64,000 bases of DNA, taken from Streptomyces sp. NBC_01460. GTDB lineage: Bacteria; Actinomycetota; Actinomycetes; Streptomycetales; Streptomycetaceae. Position 1 is the stretch's first letter. Each line of letters opens with the position of its first letter. The notes under the pieces were generated by a model. That model was not told the DNA's origin. It was given only the letters and a program-made list of their open reading frames with translations, and did no database searches. Shown here in pieces: positions 44,179 through 52,414 of the stretch. Where the stretch lies: the NCBI RefSeq assembly GCF_036227405.1, contig NZ_CP109473.1, positions 1,736,001 to 1,800,000 of the forward strand. The letters are read 5' to 3'. A program made the position numbers and the translations under genes.

Positions 44179-45117
44179 ATGCCTCGAACCAGGCAGACCG
44201 CTGCCTTCGCACTGATCACCGTGGCAGCCCTCACGCTCAGCGCCTGCGGGTCGGGCGACCCCGCCACCGCACCGGCCGGCAAGGGATCCCCGGCCAAGGG
44301 GAAGATCCCGAAGACCGACGTGGTCTCGTCGGTACGGAAGAACGAGGAGGCGGCCGCGCTGCTGCCCGAGAAGGTGCGTGCCGCGGGCACCCTTTCCCTC
44401 GCGACCAGCACGGGTTCCCCTCCCGGCGCCTTCTACCTGGAGGACGGAAAGACGCTCGCCGGGGCGGACATCGACTTCGCGGACGCGGCGGCCAAGGCGC
44501 TCGGGCTGAAGCCGAAGCGGGAGGTCGCGGCGTTCGAGGCGATCCTGCCGGCTCTCGGCAGCGGCAAGTACGACCTGGGCACGGGCAACTTCGGGGTGAC
44601 GGACGAGCGCAGGAAGACGATCGACTTCGTCACCTACATCAACGACGGGCAGGGCTTCGCCGTCCGTGACGACAGCGACCTGAAGGAGGTCACCGACCTC
44701 ACGCAGCTCTGCGGCCTGACCGTCGGCACCGGCGCGGGCACCACCTTCGAGGCGACCCTGGAGGAGAACAAGCACCTGTGCGGCGACGCGGGCAGGAAGC
44801 CGTACGAGGTCAAGACGTACGCCGATCCGTCCGCGGTCTGGATCTCGCTCCAGCAGGGCCGCAGCGATGTCGTGATGAACACGATCAACGGACTGCGCTA
44901 CGGCGTGACCCAGCTGGACGGGCTGCGCTTCCTCAACGAGTTCAAGCGGCTCGACGTCGGCTTCGCCTTCAAGAAGGGCACCCCGCTCGCACCGGCCTTC
45001 CAGGCAGCGGTCAACGGCCTCAAGGAGGACGGGACCTACGACCGCATCCTGAAGAAGTGGGGAACCACGGGTTCGGCCATCAAGACCTCGCAGATCTCGC
45101 CGCCCGAGCTCAGGTGA
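44179..45117 (+). CDS. ABC transporter solute-binding lipoprotein (family 3), leader-peptide controlled
   Basis: 312-aa binding protein. The lipobox is LTLSACGSG, followed by a Lys/Gly/Pro linker and an SBP family 3 fold (FEAILPALGSGKYDLGTG, NFGVTDERRKTIDFVTYI; VWISLQQGRSDVVMN). It is the second binding protein of the locus, with no permease of its own in the same direction, so it probably feeds the divergent permeases. Two Cys (LTQLCGLT, HLCGDAG) may form a disulfide. The upstream 23-aa leader peptide suggests induction under cysteine or sulfate limitation. Confidence 0.9.
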   Translation: MPRTRQTAAFALITVAALTLSACGSGDPATAPAGKGSPAKGKIPKTDVVSSVRKNEEAAALLPEKVRAAGTLSLATSTGSPPGAFYLEDGKTLAGADIDFADAAAKALGLKPKREVAAFEAILPALGSGKYDLGTGNFGVTDERRKTIDFVTYINDGQGFAVRDDSDLKEVTDLTQLCGLTVGTGAGTTFEATLEENKHLCGDAGRKPYEVKTYADPSAVWISLQQGRSDVVMNTINGLRYGVTQLDGLRFLNEFKRLDVGFAFKKGTPLAPAFQAAVNGLKEDGTYDRILKKWGTTGSAIKTSQISPPELR

Positions 45118-45124
45118 GTCCGCC

Positions 45125-45162
45125 GGGTGCGACTGACTGACGTCCTGTCAGCAGTCGCACCC
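45125..45162. terminator. Terminator between the binding-protein gene and the DUF5685 gene
   Basis: Perfect 11-bp arms GGGTGCGACTG and CAGTCGCACCC enclose a second nested stem CTGAC/GTCAG with loop GTCCT. It overlaps the last codons of the convergent DUF5685 gene. Confidence 0.7.
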
Positions 45163-46338
45163 GCAGTCACAGCCCTCGCAGCAGCTGCAGCAGTTGCCGC
45201 AGGCGTCACATCCCTCGCAGCAGTCCCCGCAGTCGCACTTGTGGCAGAGCCCTTCGCGCTCCTGGCCGCTCCAGGGGTCGTGGAAGCTGCTGGCACAGCA
45301 CATCTGGCACGTGCAGGCGAGCCCGGCCCACACGAGGCAGCCGGCCAGGAGACCGCGCCGGTTACGGGGCGGTTCGGGCGGGAGCGGCGGGCCGGAGGGG
45401 CCGCCGGGTGTCGGCGCGTACGGGTTTCCGGGCGCCGGGCCGAAGGATCCCGACGGCTGCCCGCCCGGCTGGTGCGCGCAGGAGGCGGGCCCGAAGGCCC
45501 GGTCCACGGAGCGCCGCAGCTCGTGCACCAGGAGTACGTGCGCCAGCGTGCCGTCGGTGAACTCCGCGTCCCGCATCGCCAGGCGCACGCCGTGCAGCGC
45601 GTCGTCACACAGGCGGCGGGCCTCGGCGAGCGGCGTGCCGGTCGCGGTGAGCGGGTTCCAGGCACCTGACGCGGCGTCTGCTTCCTGGTCCTCCACGGCG
45701 TCCAGCAGATGGGCGAGCCGCCCGAAGAGCCTCCCCGCCTCGGCCAGCGGCTCGGCGTTCCGCGGTCTGCCCGCGAGGACGGCGGTGTGCGCGAAGGCCG
45801 CGGCGGTCGCCGTCTCGGTCGGCTCGGTGACCGTCAGCAGCGGGGTCCCCGGACCGGCGAGGGACTCGATGCCGGTCTGCCGGTCGACGGCGTCGACCAG
45901 GACCGCGGTGTCGAAGCCGAGCTCCGCCCCGGTGCGCGCTCCGGCCCTGTCCCAGCCGGCGGCGACCCGGCGTGCGGCGGCGGCCACCGGCCGCCGCTTC
46001 AACAGACCGTCGCGGTCCGCCACATGGTCGCGCACCTTCGCGGACGCCAGCACGAGCGAGACCGCGGCGGCGAGCCTGGCCCCCTCACCGCGGGCGACCG
46101 GCGCCGTACGCATCGAGCGCAGCGGGCAGGGGCCCGCGGTGCGCCGCTGTCCGGCCGAGCGCTCGGACTGAGCCTCCGTCAGAACCGAGACGACCAGGCC
46201 GTCGTAGTTCGTCACGACCCGGGCGAACTGCCCGTGGTCCGCGCGAAGAGCGAGGCAGAGCCCGCAGAGATGGGCCATCCACTCCGCCTTGAGCCCTTCG
46301 GACAGCCGATGGGTACAGGGCCTCACGATTCCGAACAC
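45148..46338 (-). CDS. DUF5685 family protein with Cys-saturated C-terminal tail
   Basis: 396-aa protein. The N-terminal DUF5685 region begins FGIVRPCTHRL and includes HLCGLCLALRADHGQFARVV and NYD. Next comes a helical middle region, then a Pro/Gly-rich linker (residues ~300-335). The tail has about 20 Cys in the last 64 residues, mostly C-x-C and CC pairs (CDCGDCCEGCDACGNCCSCC). The tail could bind metals or clusters. The GTG at 46338 is chosen because GGGGGATC precedes it and the family starts FGIVRPC; a GTG at 46362 is an alternative. Convergent with the sulfur-regulated binding-protein gene. Confidence 0.82.
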   Translation of the reverse strand: MFGIVRPCTHRLSEGLKAEWMAHLCGLCLALRADHGQFARVVTNYDGLVVSVLTEAQSERSAGQRRTAGPCPLRSMRTAPVARGEGARLAAAVSLVLASAKVRDHVADRDGLLKRRPVAAAARRVAAGWDRAGARTGAELGFDTAVLVDAVDRQTGIESLAGPGTPLLTVTEPTETATAAAFAHTAVLAGRPRNAEPLAEAGRLFGRLAHLLDAVEDQEADAASGAWNPLTATGTPLAEARRLCDDALHGVRLAMRDAEFTDGTLAHVLLVHELRRSVDRAFGPASCAHQPGGQPSGSFGPAPGNPYAPTPGGPSGPPLPPEPPRNRRGLLAGCLVWAGLACTCQMCCASSFHDPWSGQEREGLCHKCDCGDCCEGCDACGNCCSCCEGCDCGCDC

Positions 46339-46647
46339 GACGATCCCCCGGGAGTCGTTCACCTGACGAGCCGCGCCCGTGCGTCTGCGCGGCGTGCATC
46401 CTATCGAGGGATCCGTTCACCCGTACGCCCCCCAGGTCACCCATACGGACGGGAGGGTCATATTTTCGTTCCGCAAGCCCCCTGATGCGGTAGGTACCCT
46501 GACGAATCGCCACATGTTCTGCACCAGTAGCGTCACGAATCGCCTGCGCGGCGACTATCCCCTTGGCGCTGTATCCGCATCATGGACGACCATAGGGATA
46601 GGAAAGAGATGCGGAACACCAACGAACCGCGGTGAGAGGAGGCGTCC
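46339..46647. other. Intergenic region upstream of the SepF-like gene
   Basis: About 310 bp between divergent genes. It is relatively AT-richer near 46460-46500 and contains a CATAGGGAT -10-like element near 46590. No gene or strong repeat was seen. Confidence 0.35.
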
Positions 46648-47088
46648 ATGGGATCGGTGCGCAAGGCAAGTGCCTGGCTGGGCCTCGTGGAGGACAACGA
46701 CGAGCGGTACTACGACGACGAGTACTCCGAGGATGCTGAGACCGGCACGCATCAGCCATGGGTGACCGACCCGCGGGTCCAGGTCGCGTCCGAGAAGGCC
46801 GAGGACAAGGGCCGCCGGATCGCCACGGTCACCCCGGACAGCTTCCGGGACGCACGCGGCATCGGGGAGCTCTTCCGGGAGGGCGTGCCGGTGATCGTCA
46901 ACCTCACCGCCATGGACCCCACCGACGCCAAGCGCGTCGTGGACTTCGCCGCCGGACTGACCTTCGGGCTGCGGGGCTCCATCGAGCGCGTGGCCACCAG
47001 AGTGTTCCTGCTGACCCCCGCCCACACCCAGGTGGTGAACGGCGAAGCCGCCGGCCGGCCGGCCGACGGCTTCTTCAACCAGAGCTGA
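46648..47088 (+). CDS. sflA: SepF-like cell-division protein (SflA-type)
   Basis: 146-aa protein. It has a short amphipathic N-terminus ([16 protein letters not shown]), an acidic linker rich in Tyr/Asp/Glu, and a C-terminal SepF/DUF552 domain (residues ~55-140) with [40 protein letters not shown] and [12 protein letters not shown]. SepF tethers FtsZ to the membrane. Streptomyces carry paralogues SflA and SflB that modulate septum placement. Length and the surrounding gene order fit SflA; it is not in the ftsZ cluster. GAGAGGAGG lies before the ATG. Confidence 0.85.
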   Translation: MGSVRKASAWLGLVEDNDERYYDDEYSEDAETGTHQPWVTDPRVQVASEKAEDKGRRIATVTPDSFRDARGIGELFREGVPVIVNLTAMDPTDAKRVVDFAAGLTFGLRGSIERVATRVFLLTPAHTQVVNGEAAGRPADGFFNQS

Positions 47089-47110
47089 GCGGGGCGCTCG
47101 CCGGGACGTC

Positions 47111-48340
47111 CTACCGGAAGGCGTCCAGGCCGGTGAGCGCCTTGCCCAGCACCAGCTGGTGCATCTCCACGGTGCCCTCGTAGGTGAGCACCGACTCCAG
47201 ATTCGTGGCGTGCCGCATCACCGGGTACTCCAGCGAGACCCCGTTGGCCCCCAGGATCGTGCGCGAGGTGCGGCAGATCTCGATCGCCTCCCGCACGTTG
47301 TTGAGCTTTCCGAAACTGACCTGCTCCGGGCGGATCCTGCCCGCGTCCATGCGGCGGCCCAGGTGGTGGGCGAGCAGGATGCCCTTGTGGAGCTCGAGGG
47401 CCATGTCCGCGAGCTTGGCCTGGGTGAGCTGGAATCCGCCGATCGGCCTGCCGAACTGCTCGCGGGACTTCGCGTAGTCGAGTGCCGACTCGAAGCTCGC
47501 CCGTGCGGCGCCCATGGCCCCCCACACGATGCCGTAACGGGCATGGCTGAGGCAGCTGAGCGGGCCACGCAGCCCGGTGGCGCCGGGCAGGACCGCGTCG
47601 GCGGGCAGCCGGACGCCGTCCAGGACCAGCTCACTGGTGACCGAGGCGCGCAGCGACCACTTGTGCCTGATCTCGGGCGCGGAGAAGCCGGCGCTGTCCG
47701 TCGGTACGACGAAGCCGCGGATTCCCGAGCCTCCGGTCGAGTCGTCGGTCTGCGCCCAGACGACGGCGACCCCGGCGACCGATCCGTTGGTGATCCACAT
47801 CTTGCGGCCGGTGAGGACCCAGTCGTCCCCGTCCCGCCGGGCGTACGTCCGCATGCCGGCGGGGTCCGAGCCGTGGTCCGGCTCGGTGAGGCCGAAGCAG
47901 CCGATGATCTCGCCGGCCGCCATGCCGGGCAGCCAGCGCTGCTTCTGCTCCTCGGATCCGAAGCGGTGGATGGCGTACATGGCGAGGGAGCCCTGGACGG
48001 AGACCAGGGAGCGGATGCCGGAGTCGGCCGCCTCCAGCTCCAGGCACGCCAGGCCGTACTGGACGGCGCTCGCCCCGGCGCAGCCGTATCCCCGCAGGGA
48101 CATGCCCAGCGCCCCGAGCGAGCCGAGCTCGCGGGCCAGCTCGCGGATGCCGGGGAGCTCGCCGTTCTCGTACCACTCGGCGATGTGCGGGAGGACCCGG
48201 TCGGCGGCCCAGCTCCGCACGGTGTCACGGATCGCGAGGTCCTCCGGGTCGAGGAGGTCGTCGATGCCCAGGGGGTCACCCGGATCGAACGGAGGGATCC
48301 TCGACGGTTCGGACGGCTTCGCGGACTCGGTGGTGGACAT
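47111..48340 (-). CDS. Acyl-CoA dehydrogenase, glutaryl-CoA-dehydrogenase-like
   Basis: 409-aa FAD enzyme oxidising acyl-CoA to enoyl-CoA. Family signatures are CFGLTEPDHGSDPAGMRTYA (flavin site), KMWITNGSVAGVAVVWAQ, YGIVWGAMGAARASFESAL and the C-terminal MRHATNLESVLTYEGTVEMH, where the Glu of TYEGT is the catalytic base position. These are characteristic of the GcdH branch, which dehydrogenates and decarboxylates glutaryl-CoA in lysine/tryptophan breakdown. No other gene of that pathway is adjacent. Confidence 0.9.
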   Translation of the reverse strand: MSTTESAKPSEPSRIPPFDPGDPLGIDDLLDPEDLAIRDTVRSWAADRVLPHIAEWYENGELPGIRELARELGSLGALGMSLRGYGCAGASAVQYGLACLELEAADSGIRSLVSVQGSLAMYAIHRFGSEEQKQRWLPGMAAGEIIGCFGLTEPDHGSDPAGMRTYARRDGDDWVLTGRKMWITNGSVAGVAVVWAQTDDSTGGSGIRGFVVPTDSAGFSAPEIRHKWSLRASVTSELVLDGVRLPADAVLPGATGLRGPLSCLSHARYGIVWGAMGAARASFESALDYAKSREQFGRPIGGFQLTQAKLADMALELHKGILLAHHLGRRMDAGRIRPEQVSFGKLNNVREAIEICRTSRTILGANGVSLEYPVMRHATNLESVLTYEGTVEMHQLVLGKALTGLDAFR

Positions 48341-48429
48341 CGGTGCCTCCGGCGGCTCGCACGGTACAGAAACGCGCCACGGTACTAAAACTAGCAGTGG
48401 TAGTTACGGCGCCGTGCCGACGTTACGGC

Positions 48430-50154
48430 TCAGCGCGCGGCCCGTCCAGAGCCGGTGGCCTCGGCGGGTTCGCGCCGGGCGGGGAGAGGGACCCGGTGCC
48501 CGGGGGCCTCCGGCGGAGCGGACCGGCGGCGGGAGGAGGATCCGGCCGGGTCGGGCCCGGTGCCCTGCTCCGGCACGGCGGCCGGCTGGTCCGGGCAGGC
48601 GGCCTTGACCGGAGAACAGTCCATGACGCGCGGGAGGCGCAGTGCCGCCGCCGCCCCGAGCAGCAGCAGGCCCGCGCTGACCAGCAGGGTGATGTGCAGA
48701 CCGTCCACGAAGGCGTGCCGGGCGGTGTTCCGCAGCAGCTCGCCCATGGGGCCGCCCAGCCGGCCGGCCACCTGGTAGGCCTCGCCCAGGGAGTGCGACG
48801 CGGCCGACCCGGCGGCGGCGGGCACACCCTCCTCGTGGAGCCGGGAGAGACCGGGGGCGTAGGCCGCGTTCATGACACTGCCGAGCAGCGCGATGCCCAT
48901 GCCGGCGCCCAGCTGGTACGAGGTCTCCCCGATCGCCGCGGCGCCCCCGGCCCGCTCGGCGGGGACCTCGCTCAGCATCGACTCGTACGCCCCGAACAGC
49001 GTGGACTGCAGTCCGAAGCCGAGCAGCACGAACCCGGCGGTGAGGAGCACGGGCCGGTCGTGCTGGCCCATCAGCGTCAGCAGGAGGACCGAGGCCGCCG
49101 TGAGCACGAATCCCCAGGCGACCATCCGGCGGGGTCCGATACGGCTCAGGGTGGAGGAGCCGGTGGCGCCGGCGGCCATCGCGGCGAAGGTCAGCGGAAG
49201 CAGCCGCAGACCGGTCTCCAGCGGGCTCAGGTCCAGGACCAGCTGGAGGTACTGGACCGCGATCAGCTCCAGGCCGACCAGGGCCAGCATGGCCAGCACG
49301 ATGCACCCGACAGCGGTGGTGAAGGCAGGCCGCGAGAACATCGCGATGTCGATCAGCGGATGTGTGCGGCGCTTCTGCCTGCGCACGAAGAGGGCCAGCA
49401 GGACGGCCCCCACGAGCAGCGGCACCAGGGTCGCGGGGTTCAGCAGACCCTCTCCCCCGCCGATCCGCTTGATCCCGAGGACGACGCCGAGAACACCGGC
49501 CGCGGCCATCAGCGCGCCGAGCACGTCCCAGGGGCCGTCGGACTCGCCGCGGGACTCCGGCAGCAGCCAGCGCCCGACCGGGAGGATGAGCGCCATGAGG
49601 GGGATGTTGATCAGGAAGACCGAGCCCCACCAGTAGTGCTCGACGAGGAAACCGCCGATGACCGGCCCGGTCGCGGCGCCGACCGCGGCGACCGCCGTCC
49701 AGATGCCGACGGCCAGGGCCCGCTCGCGGCGGTCGGGGAAGACCTGGCGGAGTATCGACAGGGTGGCCGGCATGATCATCGCGCCGCCGACACCGAGCAG
49801 CGCGCGCGCCGCGATCAGCACCCCGGGCGAGCCGGCCGTCGCGGCGAGCGCGGAGGCGATCCCGAAGAGCGCGTAGCCGAAGAGGAGGACGCGCCGCCTG
49901 CCGATCCGGTCACCGAGCGTGCCGAAGAGGATCAGCAGCGAGGCACAGACCAGTGGATAGGCGTCCACGATCCAGAGCAGGCCGACGGCGCTGGGCCGCA
50001 GGTCCTCGGTGACGGCGGGGACGGCGACGTGGAGCACCGTCGCGTCGAGCGCGACGAGCAGCAGACTGAGGCAGAGGACGACCAGGACGACCCAGCGGTT
50101 GGCACCGTCGGCTGCCGCACGCAGCCTGCTCACGGCCGTGGACGTCCCAGTCAT
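48430..50154 (-). CDS. MFS multidrug exporter, DHA2 (EmrB/QacA) family
   Basis: 574-aa exporter with about 14 transmembrane helices. It has DHA2 motifs: ALDATVLHVAVPAVTEDL in helix 1, GTLGDRIGRRRVLLFG (loop 2-3 motif A) and GVGGAMIMPATLSIL. A long, Pro/Arg-rich cytoplasmic C-terminal tail of ~70 residues is unusual and probably disordered. GGGAGG is seven bases before the ATG at 50154. It stands alone with no regulator gene beside it. Confidence 0.9.
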   Translation of the reverse strand: MTGTSTAVSRLRAAADGANRWVVLVVLCLSLLLVALDATVLHVAVPAVTEDLRPSAVGLLWIVDAYPLVCASLLILFGTLGDRIGRRRVLLFGYALFGIASALAATAGSPGVLIAARALLGVGGAMIMPATLSILRQVFPDRRERALAVGIWTAVAAVGAATGPVIGGFLVEHYWWGSVFLINIPLMALILPVGRWLLPESRGESDGPWDVLGALMAAAGVLGVVLGIKRIGGGEGLLNPATLVPLLVGAVLLALFVRRQKRRTHPLIDIAMFSRPAFTTAVGCIVLAMLALVGLELIAVQYLQLVLDLSPLETGLRLLPLTFAAMAAGATGSSTLSRIGPRRMVAWGFVLTAASVLLLTLMGQHDRPVLLTAGFVLLGFGLQSTLFGAYESMLSEVPAERAGGAAAIGETSYQLGAGMGIALLGSVMNAAYAPGLSRLHEEGVPAAAGSAASHSLGEAYQVAGRLGGPMGELLRNTARHAFVDGLHITLLVSAGLLLLGAAAALRLPRVMDCSPVKAACPDQPAAVPEQGTGPDPAGSSSRRRSAPPEAPGHRVPLPARREPAEATGSGRAAR

Positions 50155-50169
50155 GTACGTACCTCCCAC

Positions 50170-50635
50170 AATGAGTCCCTCGCGCTCGGCAGACCTGCTG
50201 GGGAATCCGGCTCACGGCGTCCCCCGGGCCCGGCATCGACGGGCGAGTGAGCCGTCAGCGTACGCGAGTTCCAGGTGGTCACGCGTGGTGCAGCTCATAC
50301 GTTCACGAGCCACCAGGTGTGGCGTACACCACGTGACTCCCTGTACGCGGGGTGACACCCGGACCGCCACGCCGGGGTCGCGGCGCCCGCCTCCCCACCG
50401 GCCGGAGAGTCCCCCGAATGGCCCCGCGCTTACGCGGCGAGGTCACGCCGGGCCCATTTCATCGAGGTTCAAACATTTCTGCGAATAAGGGCCGGGGCGA
50501 ATAGGCGGAGGCCGGAAACCATTCCCCGGCGCTCCCCGAATGGATACCGGTCTGAGACAAAGTCCACATCACATCGTCATCACAAAGACGCGAGATCGGC
50601 CGGATCACACACTCACTCGCTGTAACGTCCATTGC
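50170..50635. other. Intergenic region between divergent MFS and PAP2 genes
   Basis: 466 bp without a recognisable gene. It contains an AT-richer segment at 50455-50640 and an extended -10-like TGTAACGT (50621-50628) just before the PAP2 GTG, implying a nearly leaderless transcript. GTGGTGTACGCCACAC-like dyads near 50320 may be an MFS operator. Confidence 0.4.
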
Positions 50636-51667
50636 GTGCGTACCGACATCTTTGCCCGTCTGGACCGGGAGCCGGAACCGCCGAAGATAGAGACCCCGCG
50701 GATGAGCCGTCACCGCATCGCTCTCTTCGGCGGGACTTTGGCGTTCTATCTCGCCATCGTCGTCGCCGTGCTGGTCTCGTCCTGGCTGGTGGCCCTCGAC
50801 TGGAAGGTCATGCTGTTCCGGCCCTACCAGCAGTGGCCCGGACTCCACGCCTTCCTCGACTACTACGTCGTGCTCGGCCAGCGTGGCCCCACGGCCGTGA
50901 TGGTCGCCTCCTGGCTCGGCTGGCGCTCCTGGCGCCAGCACACGCTGAGGCCCCTGCTCACGCTGGGCACCTCCCTACTGCTGCTCAACGTGACGGTGGG
51001 CGCGGTCAAGCTCGGCCTGGGGCGGCTCGGCCCGCACTACGCCACGCAGATCGGCTCGGCGGAGCTCTTCGCCGGCGGCGATATATTTCCTTCGGGACAC
51101 ACCGCCAACGCCGTGGTGACCTGGGGAATCCTCGCCTACCTGGCCACCACACCGCGCGCCAGGCGCTACCTGTCGGCCGTCTCGGCGTTCGTCTCCCTGG
51201 GCGTGGGACTCACCACCGTCTACATCGGCACCCACTGGCTCAGCGACGTCGTGCTGGGCTGGGCGGCCGGTCTGCTGATCCTGCTGGCCCTGCCCTGGTT
51301 CGAGCCGCTGATCACCCGGACCGAGGTCTGGGTGCTCTCGGTGCGCGAGCAGTGGCGGGCCCGACGCAGGGCCCGGGGCGCCGTCCCGGCCGCGCCCGCC
51401 GCGCAGGAGCCGGTCCTGCTCCCGCAGGCGCTGTGCGGCGGGGCGCCCGCCGGAGGCGTCCAGGGGGCGGCGAGCACGGCGCCCGCGCCCACCGCGGCTC
51501 ATCCGGGTGCGGCGGGCCGGGCCAGGGCGCACCCGGTCCACCCCGTGCGTTCGGAGCGGACGCCACCGGCCCCGGCCGGCTCACGCCGTCCGCCGCACGC
51601 GGACCGCGCCCCGCGGAACAGTGCGGGGCCGTCCCGCCCGGTGGCGGGCGGTCCGGTCGCTCCCTGA
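50636..51667 (+). CDS. PAP2-family membrane phosphatase
   Basis: 343-aa integral membrane phosphatidic-acid phosphatase-type protein with ~6 helices. The active-site motifs are KLGLGRLGP (motif 1), FPSGHTAN (motif 2, PSGH) and GLTTVYIGTHWLSDVVLGW (motif 3, His-x3-Asp). They act on lipid phosphates such as undecaprenyl or diacylglycerol pyrophosphates at the outer membrane face. The C-terminal ~100 residues are an Ala/Pro/Arg-rich disordered tail. The GTG at 50636 lacks a ribosome-binding site but follows a promoter-like element; an in-frame ATG at 50540 would add 32 residues. Confidence 0.85.
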   Translation: MRTDIFARLDREPEPPKIETPRMSRHRIALFGGTLAFYLAIVVAVLVSSWLVALDWKVMLFRPYQQWPGLHAFLDYYVVLGQRGPTAVMVASWLGWRSWRQHTLRPLLTLGTSLLLLNVTVGAVKLGLGRLGPHYATQIGSAELFAGGDIFPSGHTANAVVTWGILAYLATTPRARRYLSAVSAFVSLGVGLTTVYIGTHWLSDVVLGWAAGLLILLALPWFEPLITRTEVWVLSVREQWRARRRARGAVPAAPAAQEPVLLPQALCGGAPAGGVQGAASTAPAPTAAHPGAAGRARAHPVHPVRSERTPPAPAGSRRPPHADRAPRNSAGPSRPVAGGPVAP

Positions 51668-51716
51668 CCTGCTCCGACCTGCGGGGACGGCCCGCGTCCC
51701 CCGCACCCGCACACAG

Positions 51717-51746
51717 CGAGGGCCCCGACCCAGGTCGGGGCCCTCG
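51717..51746. terminator. Strong terminator, PAP2 / I78 convergent pair
   Basis: Perfect 14-bp arms CGAGGGCCCCGACC and GGTCGGGGCCCTCG with a 2-nt centre, between the two stops. Confidence 0.7.
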
Positions 51747-51762
51747 TCCGTCGGGAGCGGCG

Positions 51763-51978
51763 TCAGCCGACCCAGCAGCGGGTCACGGTCGAGGCGTCGA
51801 CCTCGAAGTTGATGCGTCCACCACGGAACTCCATGGTGATGACCGTGCCCGGCGGGAGGGCCCGGACCGTGCTCCAGCCGCGCGATCTGGCCTGCCGTTC
51901 GGCGGTGTCGGCGTCGAGGCCGATGTAGGAGTCGGTGGAGTCGTCCGGCTGGGCGGGAGGGGTCGGTACGGATGCCAT
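51763..51978 (-). CDS. I78-family protease-inhibitor-like small protein
   Basis: 71 aa. After a short Pro/Ser-rich N-terminus, the sequence DSYIGLDADTAERQARSRGW, then VRALPPG, TVITMEFRGGRINFEVD and TRCWVG, matches the I78 peptidase-inhibitor family (potato-inhibitor-I-like reactive-site loop). No signal peptide is visible, so it may act in the cytosol or be exported otherwise. It could protect against the serine proteases this organism secretes (inference). Confidence 0.75.
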   Translation of the reverse strand: MASVPTPPAQPDDSTDSYIGLDADTAERQARSRGWSTVRALPPGTVITMEFRGGRINFEVDASTVTRCWVG

Positions 51979-52382
51979 ACCTTCACCGTATGCCGCCTCG
52001 CGGCGCGGCGGAAGCGACCGTGGCCCGGGGTGCCGGCGGGCACCGCGTGCCTCACCTGTCACGGCTGTGTCACAGGATCACCCCGTGTGTCCACGTCGGC
52101 CCACTTCACCCGAACGGACAGTCGGGCGGGACGGAACGTAATGGAACCGGCCCCGCGAAATGCCTCCCCTGCCCCCGGCCCGAGGCGGAATTCCGGGAGG
52201 GACGGCCGACGGCGCCCCCCTTTCCCGATGTCCGCGAAAAAGGAAATACCCGGGCGCGCCACCTGGAATTCATCCGCGCTTATACCGGCCTTACTTTTCC
52301 CGCCGCCCCCGACGCCCGCACGGCATCGGCCGAAGGGCTTCCCCGGCCGCCGCACCATCCGGAATGAATCGGTCCGGCGCAG
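51979..52382. other. Intergenic region, no gene seen
   Basis: About 400 bp between the I78 gene start and the glycosyltransferase terminator. Several short AT-richer stretches (GAAAAAGGAAATA near 52230) are present, but there is no recognisable coding sequence, repeat or RNA. Confidence 0.35.
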
Positions 52383-52409
52383 GGCGCCCGGACGGAGGGT
52401 CCGGGCGCC
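52383..52409. terminator. Terminator of the glycosyltransferase gene
   Basis: Perfect 11-bp arms GGCGCCCGGAC and GTCCGGGCGCC with a 5-nt loop, five bases beyond the stop codon. Confidence 0.7.
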
Positions 52410-52414
52410 ACCGC

